DNA of 64,000 nt from Planctomycetota bacterium (lineage in GTDB: Bacteria; Planctomycetota; Planctomycetia; Pirellulales; Lacipirellulaceae). The position numbers were made by a program, and so were the translations under genes. Below the pieces are notes generated by a model that saw nothing but the letters and a program-made list of their open reading frames with translations, was not told where the DNA came from and ran no database searches. This document shows, one piece after another, positions 36,820 through 44,702 of the stretch (the stretch's first letter is position 1; every line of letters begins with the position of its first letter). The stretch is taken from positions 62,001 to 126,000 of the forward strand of contig JAJRSE010000102.1 of NCBI GenBank assembly GCA_024278955.1. Direction: 5' to 3'.

Positions 36820-38151
36820 CTACAGGCTGGCAGTCTCGCGGATTCTAGGGACGAAATCCCCAAGAAGCCCCTCGCCCTCGGCACCCGACAGGACGCGTCG
36901 ATCAAAATGTAGGTCGACTTGCAACCGCCCCGCGTAGGTAAACACTCCAAACGCCACCACGGTTTTCGGACGGATCGGCGGTAAGAATTCCATGCGTTCC
37001 AGCGTCATTTTGCCAACGGCAATTTTCCCGTTGCGACGAGGCATCGGCATGTCGAGCAGTGGCCTGCCTAGATTGCTTAGCACGACTGTTCCGCGGCAGG
37101 TTTGGGTATTGCATATTCCTCGCAATCGCGAGCTTCCGCCGGGTAGCGAGCGGGCAAACCAGAGCGACAGCGGAAAAGTAAGCCCCAGGCGATTTGCCTT
37201 AATCAGTTGCATTTCTTGGCCAATACTTTCCAGCAAGGCCTTTCTGTGATGAAGATCTGCTGGCTGCCGATCCAGAAAGACCATGCTCACCACGTTGGCC
37301 GCTGAAAGCTGATTGTCGTTCGCTCCCCGCAAATTGATGGGAACCGAAAGCCGAAGCCAATCGTTTTTTTCGGTCAACCGTCTCGTCGAGCGAAAATCTC
37401 CGAGCGCCAAGAAAAGATCGCGGGCAAGCAGGTCGTTGACCGTTGCACCAGCTCGGCGAGCCGCCGACAAAAGCCCTGCTGTTTCGGCTTCTGAAAACTG
37501 ATGCCCACACGATGACGGAAAACTGTCTGGCACCTTCGCCTTCGATTCGATTTCGACCGGCAGTAGCGGTACTGCCTGCCTCATCAAAAACTGCCGCACC
37601 CCCAGAAGGCCTTTTGCTTGCTTGGGTGCCAGACGCAACAGCTTCCAGGGTGTCAAACCAAATCGACCGCGACCAAGCAAACGCTTTTTATCAATCGAAG
37701 AGAAAGAGGCTGGTTCGGTCCGATTTTCAGACGCGGCATACCCAACCATCAAATCCTCGACCAACTGCAAACCGCCCATCGCGTCGCAGCACGAATGGTG
37801 AAACTGAAAGCCTAGCTTCGTCTCCTCTCCGCAGCGGCGGGCTGAAACACGTAGCCCCGGCTCGGCGAAAAGATCGATGGGCGTTGCTGGGAGAGGCGTC
37901 TCGTCTGGCATCCAACGCACCGCAACTTCTTCCGAAGGGACCTGAACCCACTCGAATCGATTTTTTTTTGCCCCAACCCGAGCTGACAAAAGCGGATGCC
38001 GCTCTATCGCCGTTCGTAACGCAGCGTCTAGCAGTACCCGGTCGAATTCGCCCGAAAAAATGAGCTTCAAAAAAAAGCTCATCGGATACGCCGGTCGGTC
38101 ATCCACAAGCATGTATTCTTCAAATGGCACTAGCGGCAGTGGAAAGGTCAT
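36820..38151 (-). CDS. CoA-dependent acyltransferase-fold (condensation-like) protein
   Basis: A 443-residue soluble protein of the chloramphenicol-acetyltransferase/condensation superfamily. Early on it has LLDAALRTAIERHPLLSARVG, a typical first block, followed by the active-site motif HHSCCDAMGG (HHxxxD). Later NLRGANDNQLSAANVVSMVF and LSNLGRP match the second half of such proteins, including wax-ester synthase and alcohol acyltransferase relatives. The substrate is unknown and no carrier protein lies next to it. ATG start at 38151 is followed at once by conserved sequence. Confidence 0.75.
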   Translation of the reverse strand: MTFPLPLVPFEEYMLVDDRPAYPMSFFLKLIFSGEFDRVLLDAALRTAIERHPLLSARVGAKKNRFEWVQVPSEEVAVRWMPDETPLPATPIDLFAEPGLRVSARRCGEETKLGFQFHHSCCDAMGGLQLVEDLMVGYAASENRTEPASFSSIDKKRLLGRGRFGLTPWKLLRLAPKQAKGLLGVRQFLMRQAVPLLPVEIESKAKVPDSFPSSCGHQFSEAETAGLLSAARRAGATVNDLLARDLFLALGDFRSTRRLTEKNDWLRLSVPINLRGANDNQLSAANVVSMVFLDRQPADLHHRKALLESIGQEMQLIKANRLGLTFPLSLWFARSLPGGSSRLRGICNTQTCRGTVVLSNLGRPLLDMPMPRRNGKIAVGKMTLERMEFLPPIRPKTVVAFGVFTYAGRLQVDLHFDRRVLSGAEGEGLLGDFVPRIRETASL

Positions 38152-38257
38152 AGAAACGACTCTGCTTTTTGCGTATTCCGCGGGCCATCTTTCTTGGACA
38201 CCAGCAACGGGTACCTGCCAGGAAAGTAAAATGCGAGGAAAAAGGCCGCTCTATGAA

Positions 38258-39106
38258 TCAGGAGTGCTTCGGTAGAATCGTGTTGAGAAACTTTCGAGCT
38301 TCCTTCGCCGATTCGTCGGGGGAATCGATATAAGGATACAGTTCCACGGTGAGCCAGCCATCGTATTCGGTTGCTGCAATTGCTTTGAGCGTCGCATCGA
38401 AGTCAATTGCACCGCGACCAGGAATTAAGTGGGCATGGATTCGAGTGTCGGCGATATCTTCGAGATGGTAGTGCACGGTGTGCTCTGCCATCTTGGCGAC
38501 CCAATCTTGCGGGTCTTCGCCGACGCAGTAAGCGTGGCCAATGTCGAAGTTAAGGCCGACGACCGGCGAATCGACTCGATCGGCAAACTCAAGGTACTGA
38601 TCGAAGCGTTCGATCAAAAGTTCAGGTTCCGGTTCAATGAGAATGAGTTGCTCAAGTTGTTCGGCAAGTTCCACGCAGGGCATCAGCTCCTCGTAGAAGA
38701 TGTCAGCAGCTTCTTGCCAAGTTTGCTCAGGCGCAACCAGCCCGCCGGGCTCGGTGGTGATGTGTGGAGCACCCAAGTCGGCCGAGAGCTGCAAGGCCCG
38801 CTTTGTGTGTTCTCGTCGAATTGCACGATAATGTGGATCGGGGTCGGTCCAGCCGGGATGCCAGTAGGGTTGTCGAGGGTCGGCAACGGCGTTCATCATA
38901 AACGCGTTGATGTTCGAGATAGAGAGTCCATGGGAGTCGAGGCATTGGCGAATCGCCTCGATCCGTTCGGGCAGCAAGCCCGCAGGCCATGCGTGGGGCA
39001 CATCGGCCAGCACTTCGATGCCTTGGTAGCCAATTTCGGCGATGCGGCGGATAGTTTCCTCGATGGAAAACTGCATGTAAGCGTTTGAGCTAAAAGCCAG
39101 TTTCAC
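38258..39106 (-). CDS. Sugar phosphate isomerase/epimerase-like TIM barrel protein
   Basis: A 282-residue member of the AP-endonuclease-2/xylose-isomerase-like barrel family. It opens KLAFSSNAYMQFSIEETIRR, has IGYQGIEVLADVP, metal-ligand segments LILIEPEPE, VGLNFDIGHAY, YHLEDIAD and HLIPGRGAIDF, and ends with DGWLTVELYPY. These enzymes typically isomerise or epimerise ketoses or inosose. A GTG at 39106 with GGAG six bases upstream is the most likely start, although the frame extends to 39172. It is not clearly in an operon. Confidence 0.88.
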   Translation of the reverse strand: MKLAFSSNAYMQFSIEETIRRIAEIGYQGIEVLADVPHAWPAGLLPERIEAIRQCLDSHGLSISNINAFMMNAVADPRQPYWHPGWTDPDPHYRAIRREHTKRALQLSADLGAPHITTEPGGLVAPEQTWQEAADIFYEELMPCVELAEQLEQLILIEPEPELLIERFDQYLEFADRVDSPVVGLNFDIGHAYCVGEDPQDWVAKMAEHTVHYHLEDIADTRIHAHLIPGRGAIDFDATLKAIAATEYDGWLTVELYPYIDSPDESAKEARKFLNTILPKHS

Positions 39107-39184
39107 GTGGGTCTCCAAAGTGAATCGAGTGGGTGGCAGAGTTTTTGTTGAGCTTCTGATTCTAATCAGCAATGCGTGCGAGGT

Positions 39185-40405
39185 TTAGCCTATAGCATAG
39201 GGCTTTGGGGTATGGCGTTTTGCCAAAATGGCAACTTCTCGCGGGCCGATTTGGCCAAGTAGGAGAGTTGCCGCGTTGTTGCCTCTTAGTTTTAGTTGTT
39301 TTCGGAGTTGTTCAGGGTCGATCTTGACCCCTCGTTTCTTAATTTCCAATCGGCCTATGCCCAGGCTTTGAAGATGGTTTTTTAGCGGGCCAATGCGAAG
39401 CGGAAGGTGGTCGATTACCTCGAAGCAAGAGAGGAGCGGATGGTCGACGGCACGGTCGCTGGTGAAATAGGCCGATCCCGGCGCCAAAGCGGCAAGCTCG
39501 TTTTCGACGGCGAACGCGCCCGACAAGCTTGCTGCCCGAATGGCGGGGTCGAATTCGTAAACGTATTGCAAGAGGTCTCTCGCGCAGGGTGCAGCGACTT
39601 CAGGGTTGCCTTGAAAGGTGTGAGGAGTCGCCGACGAGTCTTTTTCGTTCGATTTTTTTAGAATGGTTGCCCGTTGCGTGCCGGGCGAGCAGGCCAGATT
39701 GCCGAACCAGACAACCAACTGCCGACACTCGCGGTCTCGCGAGATCCACTCGAGTTCAGCTTGGCATTGCCAAGGCTTGGGAACGACGGCAGCGGGGGCC
39801 AGTTTTAGGATTCCTTGGGGGGCCAATTCGAGCCAACGATCGACCACTTCGGGGCCAGGGGAATGCCATTGAATTTGCGAAGATCGCCGGCCCTCGACCC
39901 GACGGTCTGGGTCGAGATGCCATATTTCGCCCGGATCTGGCGTTTGCTCTTCGACGTTGCCGATTTGCACCTCGGAGCCAGAGGAAAGGTTGGCTACTTT
40001 GAGATTTGCGATAGCAAGACAAGCGACTTCAGGTGAGTTGTCCCAGCCGCTGGTGGGCGACTGCTCGGCAAACGCAAGAAGGTCGCCGCCGATACCGCAG
40101 CAGAAGTCGAGAACTTTTTCTGTCTGCGGAAGGCGTGACGCTTTGTAGTGGGCGATCCAGCGGTCGGTCGATTGTTGTAATCCCAGGTCCGTGAAGAACA
40201 GATGCTTGGCAAGAGTTCCGAATTTGACAGTTGCGCGGCGACGCAGAGTAAGTTGCTCGACCAGCAGCCGCGACCTTTCGGGGCTGAGTACTTTGCGCAA
40301 TCGGCCCAAGAGTTGCAATGCAGGGGCCTCCTGCTCGGCAAACTCCGTAAGCAGGCTCGCTGCTTCGGGGCCTGTTAGCCATGAGTAATCTTCGATTTCC
40401 GCCAC
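39185..40405 (-). CDS. Class I SAM-dependent methyltransferase-like protein
   Basis: A 406-residue protein. The SAM-binding region is VLDFCCGIGGDLLAFAE, followed by HLDPDRRVEGRR in the position where catalytic residues lie. The C-terminal part (LEIKKRGVKIDPEQLRKQLK and NNAATLLLGQIGPREVAIL) resembles the THUMP-like end of this planctomycete/actinobacterial family. The substrate is unknown; RNA modification is a guess based on the C-terminal fold. ATG at 40405. It follows a possible small gene by three bases. Confidence 0.82.
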   Translation of the reverse strand: MAEIEDYSWLTGPEAASLLTEFAEQEAPALQLLGRLRKVLSPERSRLLVEQLTLRRRATVKFGTLAKHLFFTDLGLQQSTDRWIAHYKASRLPQTEKVLDFCCGIGGDLLAFAEQSPTSGWDNSPEVACLAIANLKVANLSSGSEVQIGNVEEQTPDPGEIWHLDPDRRVEGRRSSQIQWHSPGPEVVDRWLELAPQGILKLAPAAVVPKPWQCQAELEWISRDRECRQLVVWFGNLACSPGTQRATILKKSNEKDSSATPHTFQGNPEVAAPCARDLLQYVYEFDPAIRAASLSGAFAVENELAALAPGSAYFTSDRAVDHPLLSCFEVIDHLPLRIGPLKNHLQSLGIGRLEIKKRGVKIDPEQLRKQLKLRGNNAATLLLGQIGPREVAILAKRHTPKPYAIG

Positions 40406-40408
40406 AAT

Positions 40409-40603
40409 CTACCTGTCTTGCTTGTCTTTGGGTTCTTTCTTGGAGGCCTGTTCTCTCGATATCGCGGCTCTGACGGGCTGCACTAGTTGCTCGGGACATC
40501 CGGTCCACGATTGTCGCACAAGTTGCAGGGCTGATTGCTCGTTAGCCGAACACGGGCAGGTGAAACTGTCGAAATAAGTATCGTAGAGAGTAGGTCCCAG
40601 CAC
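40409..40603 (-). CDS. Possible small protein upstream of methyltransferase
   Basis: 64 codons from GTG 40603, ending three bases before the methyltransferase ATG. A CPC motif lies in SFTCPCSANEQ and the C-terminus is basic (SKKEPKDKQDR). No family recognised; the tight spacing is the main support. The remaining bases up to 40716 hold nothing else. Confidence 0.35.
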   Translation of the reverse strand: MLGPTLYDTYFDSFTCPCSANEQSALQLVRQSWTGCPEQLVQPVRAAISREQASKKEPKDKQDR

Positions 40604-40716
40604 CGTGCAGCGTCTATTCTCGCGTTGGTTTAGCGTTTTGACAACATTCAGAATTCATCCATTCGCAAAGTACTCCTATTTTGATCGAGTTCTTAGTTTA
40701 AGAAGGTCTGATAATT

Positions 40717-41556
40717 ATGTTCTCTCGAGTGCTCGGAATTCCGCTCATGTTGGGCGCAGCTGTCGGCGTGCCTTATGTTGCGACCAACGGGCCCGACCTT
40801 GGTGGTCTCTGGGATGAGACACCTCAGCAAGCTAACACGAGCAGCGTTCCCAGGGTGTCTGCGGCCAGTTTTCCTGCTCAGGGGTCTGCCGCGACTGCGG
40901 TCGAGACAGAGGTCGCCAATGTTTCTTTGCAAGAGGCTCTTCGATTCGACGTGAGCAAAGAATGGGTTTATCAGCGGTGGACTCGAAAGTCGACTGCGTT
41001 GTCGAAGCTCGGCCTCTATGGCATTCGGGTTGCTTTGGTGACGGGGACCGAGTTGCACGATGTTGCTGGGTCGCTGACCTATCTTTTTGGTCAAGATGGC
41101 AGGGTGCAGAGGATCTCGTTTCGCGGGCGAACGGGTGACACAACTCAGCTGGTTATGCTGGCGACTCGGCGTTATGGCTTGCAGCAGCAACGCACGGCAA
41201 TTGTTGGCGAGCAACTTTTTCAGATTCGCCGGAATGATTTGGTGTTTAGCGAGTTGCGGACACGACCAGCCCCGATACTAAGGACCAGTGCGCTGCATGA
41301 CAGCTTTCAAGTGAGCCTCGAACTACAGCGTCCCGATTCGACGACTCCTCTGCCTCCGGAGTTTGTCCCACCACCGATCGTAAAACAGCCCGAGCCGCCG
41401 AAACCGACACCGCCGAAGGCAGAGGTGGCCGATGCTGCTGAACAAACCGAGAAGAAGGAGAATGACGACCAGGAAAGCTGGAAAGCCTTTTTCCCTCGCA
41501 GTCGTGTTCCCGAAGGGCAGGTCGAGAGTTTGGATAAACGGGGACGAATCTGGTGA
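40717..41556 (+). CDS. Hypothetical membrane-anchored protein
   Basis: A 279-residue protein starting MFSRVLGIPLMLGAAVGVPYV, a short hydrophobic anchor without a clear cleavage site. A central folded region (QEALRFDVSKEWVYQRWTRK, GIRVALVTGTELHDVAGSL, YLFGQDGRVQRISF) is followed by a proline-rich, then acidic tail (PPIVKQPEPPKPTPPK). I recognise the general look of planctomycete-specific conserved proteins but no function. It is followed 48 bases later by the GNAT gene. Confidence 0.75.
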   Translation: MFSRVLGIPLMLGAAVGVPYVATNGPDLGGLWDETPQQANTSSVPRVSAASFPAQGSAATAVETEVANVSLQEALRFDVSKEWVYQRWTRKSTALSKLGLYGIRVALVTGTELHDVAGSLTYLFGQDGRVQRISFRGRTGDTTQLVMLATRRYGLQQQRTAIVGEQLFQIRRNDLVFSELRTRPAPILRTSALHDSFQVSLELQRPDSTTPLPPEFVPPPIVKQPEPPKPTPPKAEVADAAEQTEKKENDDQESWKAFFPRSRVPEGQVESLDKRGRIW

Positions 41557-41603
41557 TTGTTGCTTCTGTTTTTGCAGCTGCTGGGGCTGAGCTGCCGTAA
41601 GAG

Positions 41604-42548
41604 ATGGGAATCGATTATCCTGTCGGTATGGCTGATCCGATAAAAATTACGCCCTGCCCTGCTGCCGATCGTCCCGAGGCGTTACGGTGGCTTCACGATA
41701 GCTTGCCAGAAGACCAACGCGAAACTTTTGTTCAGACGCTCAATGCGACGACGAGCCAGGCGGAGGACGCTTTTTCGGGGCTTATCTGGGCGGTTGATTC
41801 GCAGGGCCTGCAAGGCGTGGTATGGGTTCAGCTTACGCCTGGGAGCACGGCCGTAGTTTGGCCCCCAGGCAGTTCATGCCGAGTTATAGAGCTGCTGCTT
41901 AGGGCAGCGGCCAGCTTTCTTGATGAGCAGCAGGTTGTTCTCGCACAAATTTTGGTGAGCCCCGATTCACCGGCAGAGCCTGAAGTGCTCTCTGCCGGTG
42001 GGTTTCGAGAACTTGCAAATTTGGCCTACTTGACGGTCGATCAGAAGTTTTTCCCAGGCTCTCAGCCGGGCAGCGACCTGCAATTTTTCTCGCAAGCGTC
42101 TAACGATTCAGACCGATTGGGCAAACTGCTTCTGGAGACCTATGAAGACACGAAGGACTGTCCTGAATTAAACGGAATTCGGCAGTTACCTGAGGTGCTT
42201 GAAGGGTACAGGTCGCAGGGGATATTTTCTCCGAAGCACTGGTTTTTTATACAAGACGAAGGCCAAGATATCGGCACCCTGATTCTTACCGAACATGCTA
42301 AGGGAGGGACTTGGGAATTAACCTATATGGGAGTCACGCCCTCGGGACGCGGAAAAGGCTTGGGTTGGCAGATCGTGCAGTTCGCTCTTTGGAAAGCAGG
42401 TTCTGGAGGTGCTGAGCGATTGGTACTCGCCGTTGACGAGGCAAACGAACCTGCTTTGGCCGTTTATCGACGTGCCGGCTTCATCGTATGGGACAGGCGT
42501 ACAGTATTCGCAAGGTTGTGTTCTCTTCCAGGAGAAGATTGCTGTTAG
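41604..42548 (+). CDS. GNAT-family N-acetyltransferase
   Basis: About 314 residues. The C-terminal half is a GNAT fold: GTLILTEHAKGGTWELTYMGV, then the acetyl-CoA loop SGRGKGLGWQIVQFALW and the end ANEPALAVYRRAGFIVWDRR. The N-terminal half is a weaker second GNAT-like domain (DSQGLQGVVWVQLTPG), so it may be a tandem enzyme. ATG 41628 (MADPIKITP) is an alternative start. The acceptor is unknown. Confidence 0.85.
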   Translation: MGIDYPVGMADPIKITPCPAADRPEALRWLHDSLPEDQRETFVQTLNATTSQAEDAFSGLIWAVDSQGLQGVVWVQLTPGSTAVVWPPGSSCRVIELLLRAAASFLDEQQVVLAQILVSPDSPAEPEVLSAGGFRELANLAYLTVDQKFFPGSQPGSDLQFFSQASNDSDRLGKLLLETYEDTKDCPELNGIRQLPEVLEGYRSQGIFSPKHWFFIQDEGQDIGTLILTEHAKGGTWELTYMGVTPSGRGKGLGWQIVQFALWKAGSGGAERLVLAVDEANEPALAVYRRAGFIVWDRRTVFARLCSLPGEDCC

Positions 42549-43078
42549 AGCCTTTGTTTCTAACGGCAATTCAAGGGGAATAAATTTTCGATTTTTGGCA
42601 AAGCGACTACAGGTTTTTGCGACACACAACATAGGGTAGTCCAAGAGACTCACGCTGCGCAACAAAATCTAATTCCATCGTTTACGACTGTTTTTCAGGG
42701 GAGGCGATGCCTTTCTTGGGATTTCAAATTGGGCGAACAGCTTATCCACCTACAGCCCAAACGTCTTGGATTTTTTTTTCGCGCCGTTTGGTTCTTTCGG
42801 TACGTCGGTTTCCCTACAACTGTAGAGACCGCGGCGCGGGACAAGTTGTTTAAGCAAGTCAAGACCTATCTTCTCGACGCTAGCACTTCTAGAATCGCGT
42901 TCCTAATGAGTGCTCGTTCGGGTTCTTTCGTGACGAGCGATGGTAGTCAAATCAATAGCTCGTAGGGCTCCGCTTTTGGGGCATGTTTCTAGCATGGGGT
43001 TCAAAGCGATCCGGAAGGTCGCCGCTCCTGTTAGTCAATCGTTGGCGTCCTACGCTCTTTTATAAGCAGGAACTGGTC
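42549..43078. other. Intergenic upstream of dnaA, single DnaA-box-like site
   Basis: About 530 bases with no supported gene. A single near-consensus DnaA box TTATCCACC lies at 42742-42750, one base off TTATCCACA. No cluster or AT-rich unwinding region was found, so an origin is not supported; the box could serve dnaA autoregulation. Confidence 0.45.
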
Positions 43079-44551
43079 ATGGATGATACGGGCACGATGT
43101 CCGTGCTGCGTGAAGAGCTTGGGCGTAGCCTAGGTCAACAGCGCTACGATCTTTGGGTCGGTCCCCACACGACCCTCGAGCGTACCAGTACGGGCTTAAA
43201 GGTCGGCTGTCCGACGCAGTTTGAGCTGCAATGGCTGCGCCGCCGCCTACATCGCACGTTGCTCGATTGTTGCTGTAAGCTTTGGGGAGAAAAAGCGGGG
43301 GCCGAAGGGGTCGAAATCCAGTATCATGTGCTAACGGCTTCGGCGACTCCCGAGCAGCCGGTGGAAAGTAAACCGCAGGAAACGGATCTTCCGATGACGA
43401 GCGTCGAAAACCAATCGACGAGCCCCAGACGCGAGCAGGCAGAGGCTACCCGTCTCTCCGTGCCCGCATTGGTATCCGCGCCTGCATTGGCAAAGCCTGC
43501 TAGAGCGACCGATTCTCGCTCGACCCTCACGTTCAGCAGCTTTATGGTAGGCAAAGGCAACGAGCTGGCTTTCCGTACAGCGAAGGCGGTGGCGGGGCAG
43601 CTTGGGCAGTATGGGCCGTTGCTGTTATTTGGCCCTCCCGGAGTTGGCAAGACTCATTTACAGTTTGCCATTCTGCAACAACTGCGACAGTCGCCTGCCC
43701 GAATCCGTTCTCTGCGACTGACAGCCGAGCAATTTACGGCTGAGTTTCTGGATGCTTTGAATCGTCGGTGCCTGCCAAGCTTCAGGCATAAATATCGTAC
43801 GATCGATGTTTTGCTGATCGACGACATTCAGTTTTTAAGCGGCAAGCGAGCCACGCTCGACGAGCTGCTCTACACGATCGATACCCTGCACGAACGTGGC
43901 CGACAGGTTATTCTTACTTGTGATCGTTGCCCGGGGGACTTGCAGAAGGTTAGTGCGGAGCTTGTCTCGCGTATCTCGGGTGGGCTGGCAATACCAATAG
44001 AGCAGCCAGGCTATGCAACCCGCGTGGCAATTGTCAGGCAGCTTGCTTCGCGTCGGAGCCTATTGCTTGATGAAGAGACGCTTGCTTTGGTGGCCACGCA
44101 AGTTGTTGGCAGCGCCCGGCAGCTGAGTGGTGCGATCAATCGTCTACTAGCGACGAGCCAAGTATTAGAGCGACGGATTGATGCCGATATGGCGCGGGCT
44201 TCGCTGGCCGAGTTTGTCCAGCAGAATGCTCCTGCGGTTCGGCTCGCCGATATTCAGCGGGCTGTGTGCGAAGTATTTGGAGTGGAGGCGGCAAGCCTCA
44301 AGTCGAACCGGAAAACGCGTTCGGTTTCTGAACCCCGCATGCTTGCGATGTGGCTTGCCCGAAAGTACACTCGCGCAGCTTTGGGCGAGATTGGTGAATT
44401 CTTCGGTCGTCGAAGCCATAGCACTGTTATTTCTGCGCAGCGCAAGATCGAAGGTCTCGTCAGCAAAGGGGCCGCAATTTCGGTGGCAGATCGCGACTGC
44501 AACGTCGAAGAAGTAATCCGCAAAGTCGAGTCCGCACTACGAACGGCGTGA
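43079..44551 (+). CDS. dnaA: Chromosomal replication initiator DnaA
   Basis: A 490-residue DnaA with all domains. Domain I: LREELGRSLGQQRYDLWVG and a KVGCPTQFELQWLRRRL stretch. Domain II is a low-complexity linker. Domain III is AAA+: TFSSFMVGKGNELAF, Walker A GPPGVGKTH, Walker B VLLIDDIQFLSGK, and RISGGLAIPIEQP. Domain IV ends ALGEIGEFFGRRSHSTVISA, the DNA-binding signature. The first 32 codons of the longer frame have no DnaA character, so ATG 43079 with AGGA upstream is chosen. No dnaN, gyrB or rpmH lies beside it; planctomycetes can carry more than one dnaA. Confidence 0.9.
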   Translation: MDDTGTMSVLREELGRSLGQQRYDLWVGPHTTLERTSTGLKVGCPTQFELQWLRRRLHRTLLDCCCKLWGEKAGAEGVEIQYHVLTASATPEQPVESKPQETDLPMTSVENQSTSPRREQAEATRLSVPALVSAPALAKPARATDSRSTLTFSSFMVGKGNELAFRTAKAVAGQLGQYGPLLLFGPPGVGKTHLQFAILQQLRQSPARIRSLRLTAEQFTAEFLDALNRRCLPSFRHKYRTIDVLLIDDIQFLSGKRATLDELLYTIDTLHERGRQVILTCDRCPGDLQKVSAELVSRISGGLAIPIEQPGYATRVAIVRQLASRRSLLLDEETLALVATQVVGSARQLSGAINRLLATSQVLERRIDADMARASLAEFVQQNAPAVRLADIQRAVCEVFGVEAASLKSNRKTRSVSEPRMLAMWLARKYTRAALGEIGEFFGRRSHSTVISAQRKIEGLVSKGAAISVADRDCNVEEVIRKVESALRTA

Positions 44552-44702
44552 TGGCCAACCTTTTCAGAGGGAAGGGGCTGGGGGCTAGGATTTAGGGGCC
44601 ATGGATCCCCCCAGTATTTCTAGCTCCATTTCGTTGTACCCGTCGTGTCGTCGTGGTTCAACCTAGCGTTGTAGTCGAGTAAGTTCGCATCTGCCGCTCG
44701 CC

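Noticed and set aside
42742-42750. Replication origin at the DnaA box upstream of dnaA
   Set aside because: Only one near-consensus box, no AT-rich region, and no origin-type neighbours.
43008-43040. SRP-RNA-like text around GATCCGGAAGGTC
   Set aside because: The conserved GGTCCGGAAGG-AGCA loop and flanking helix are absent.
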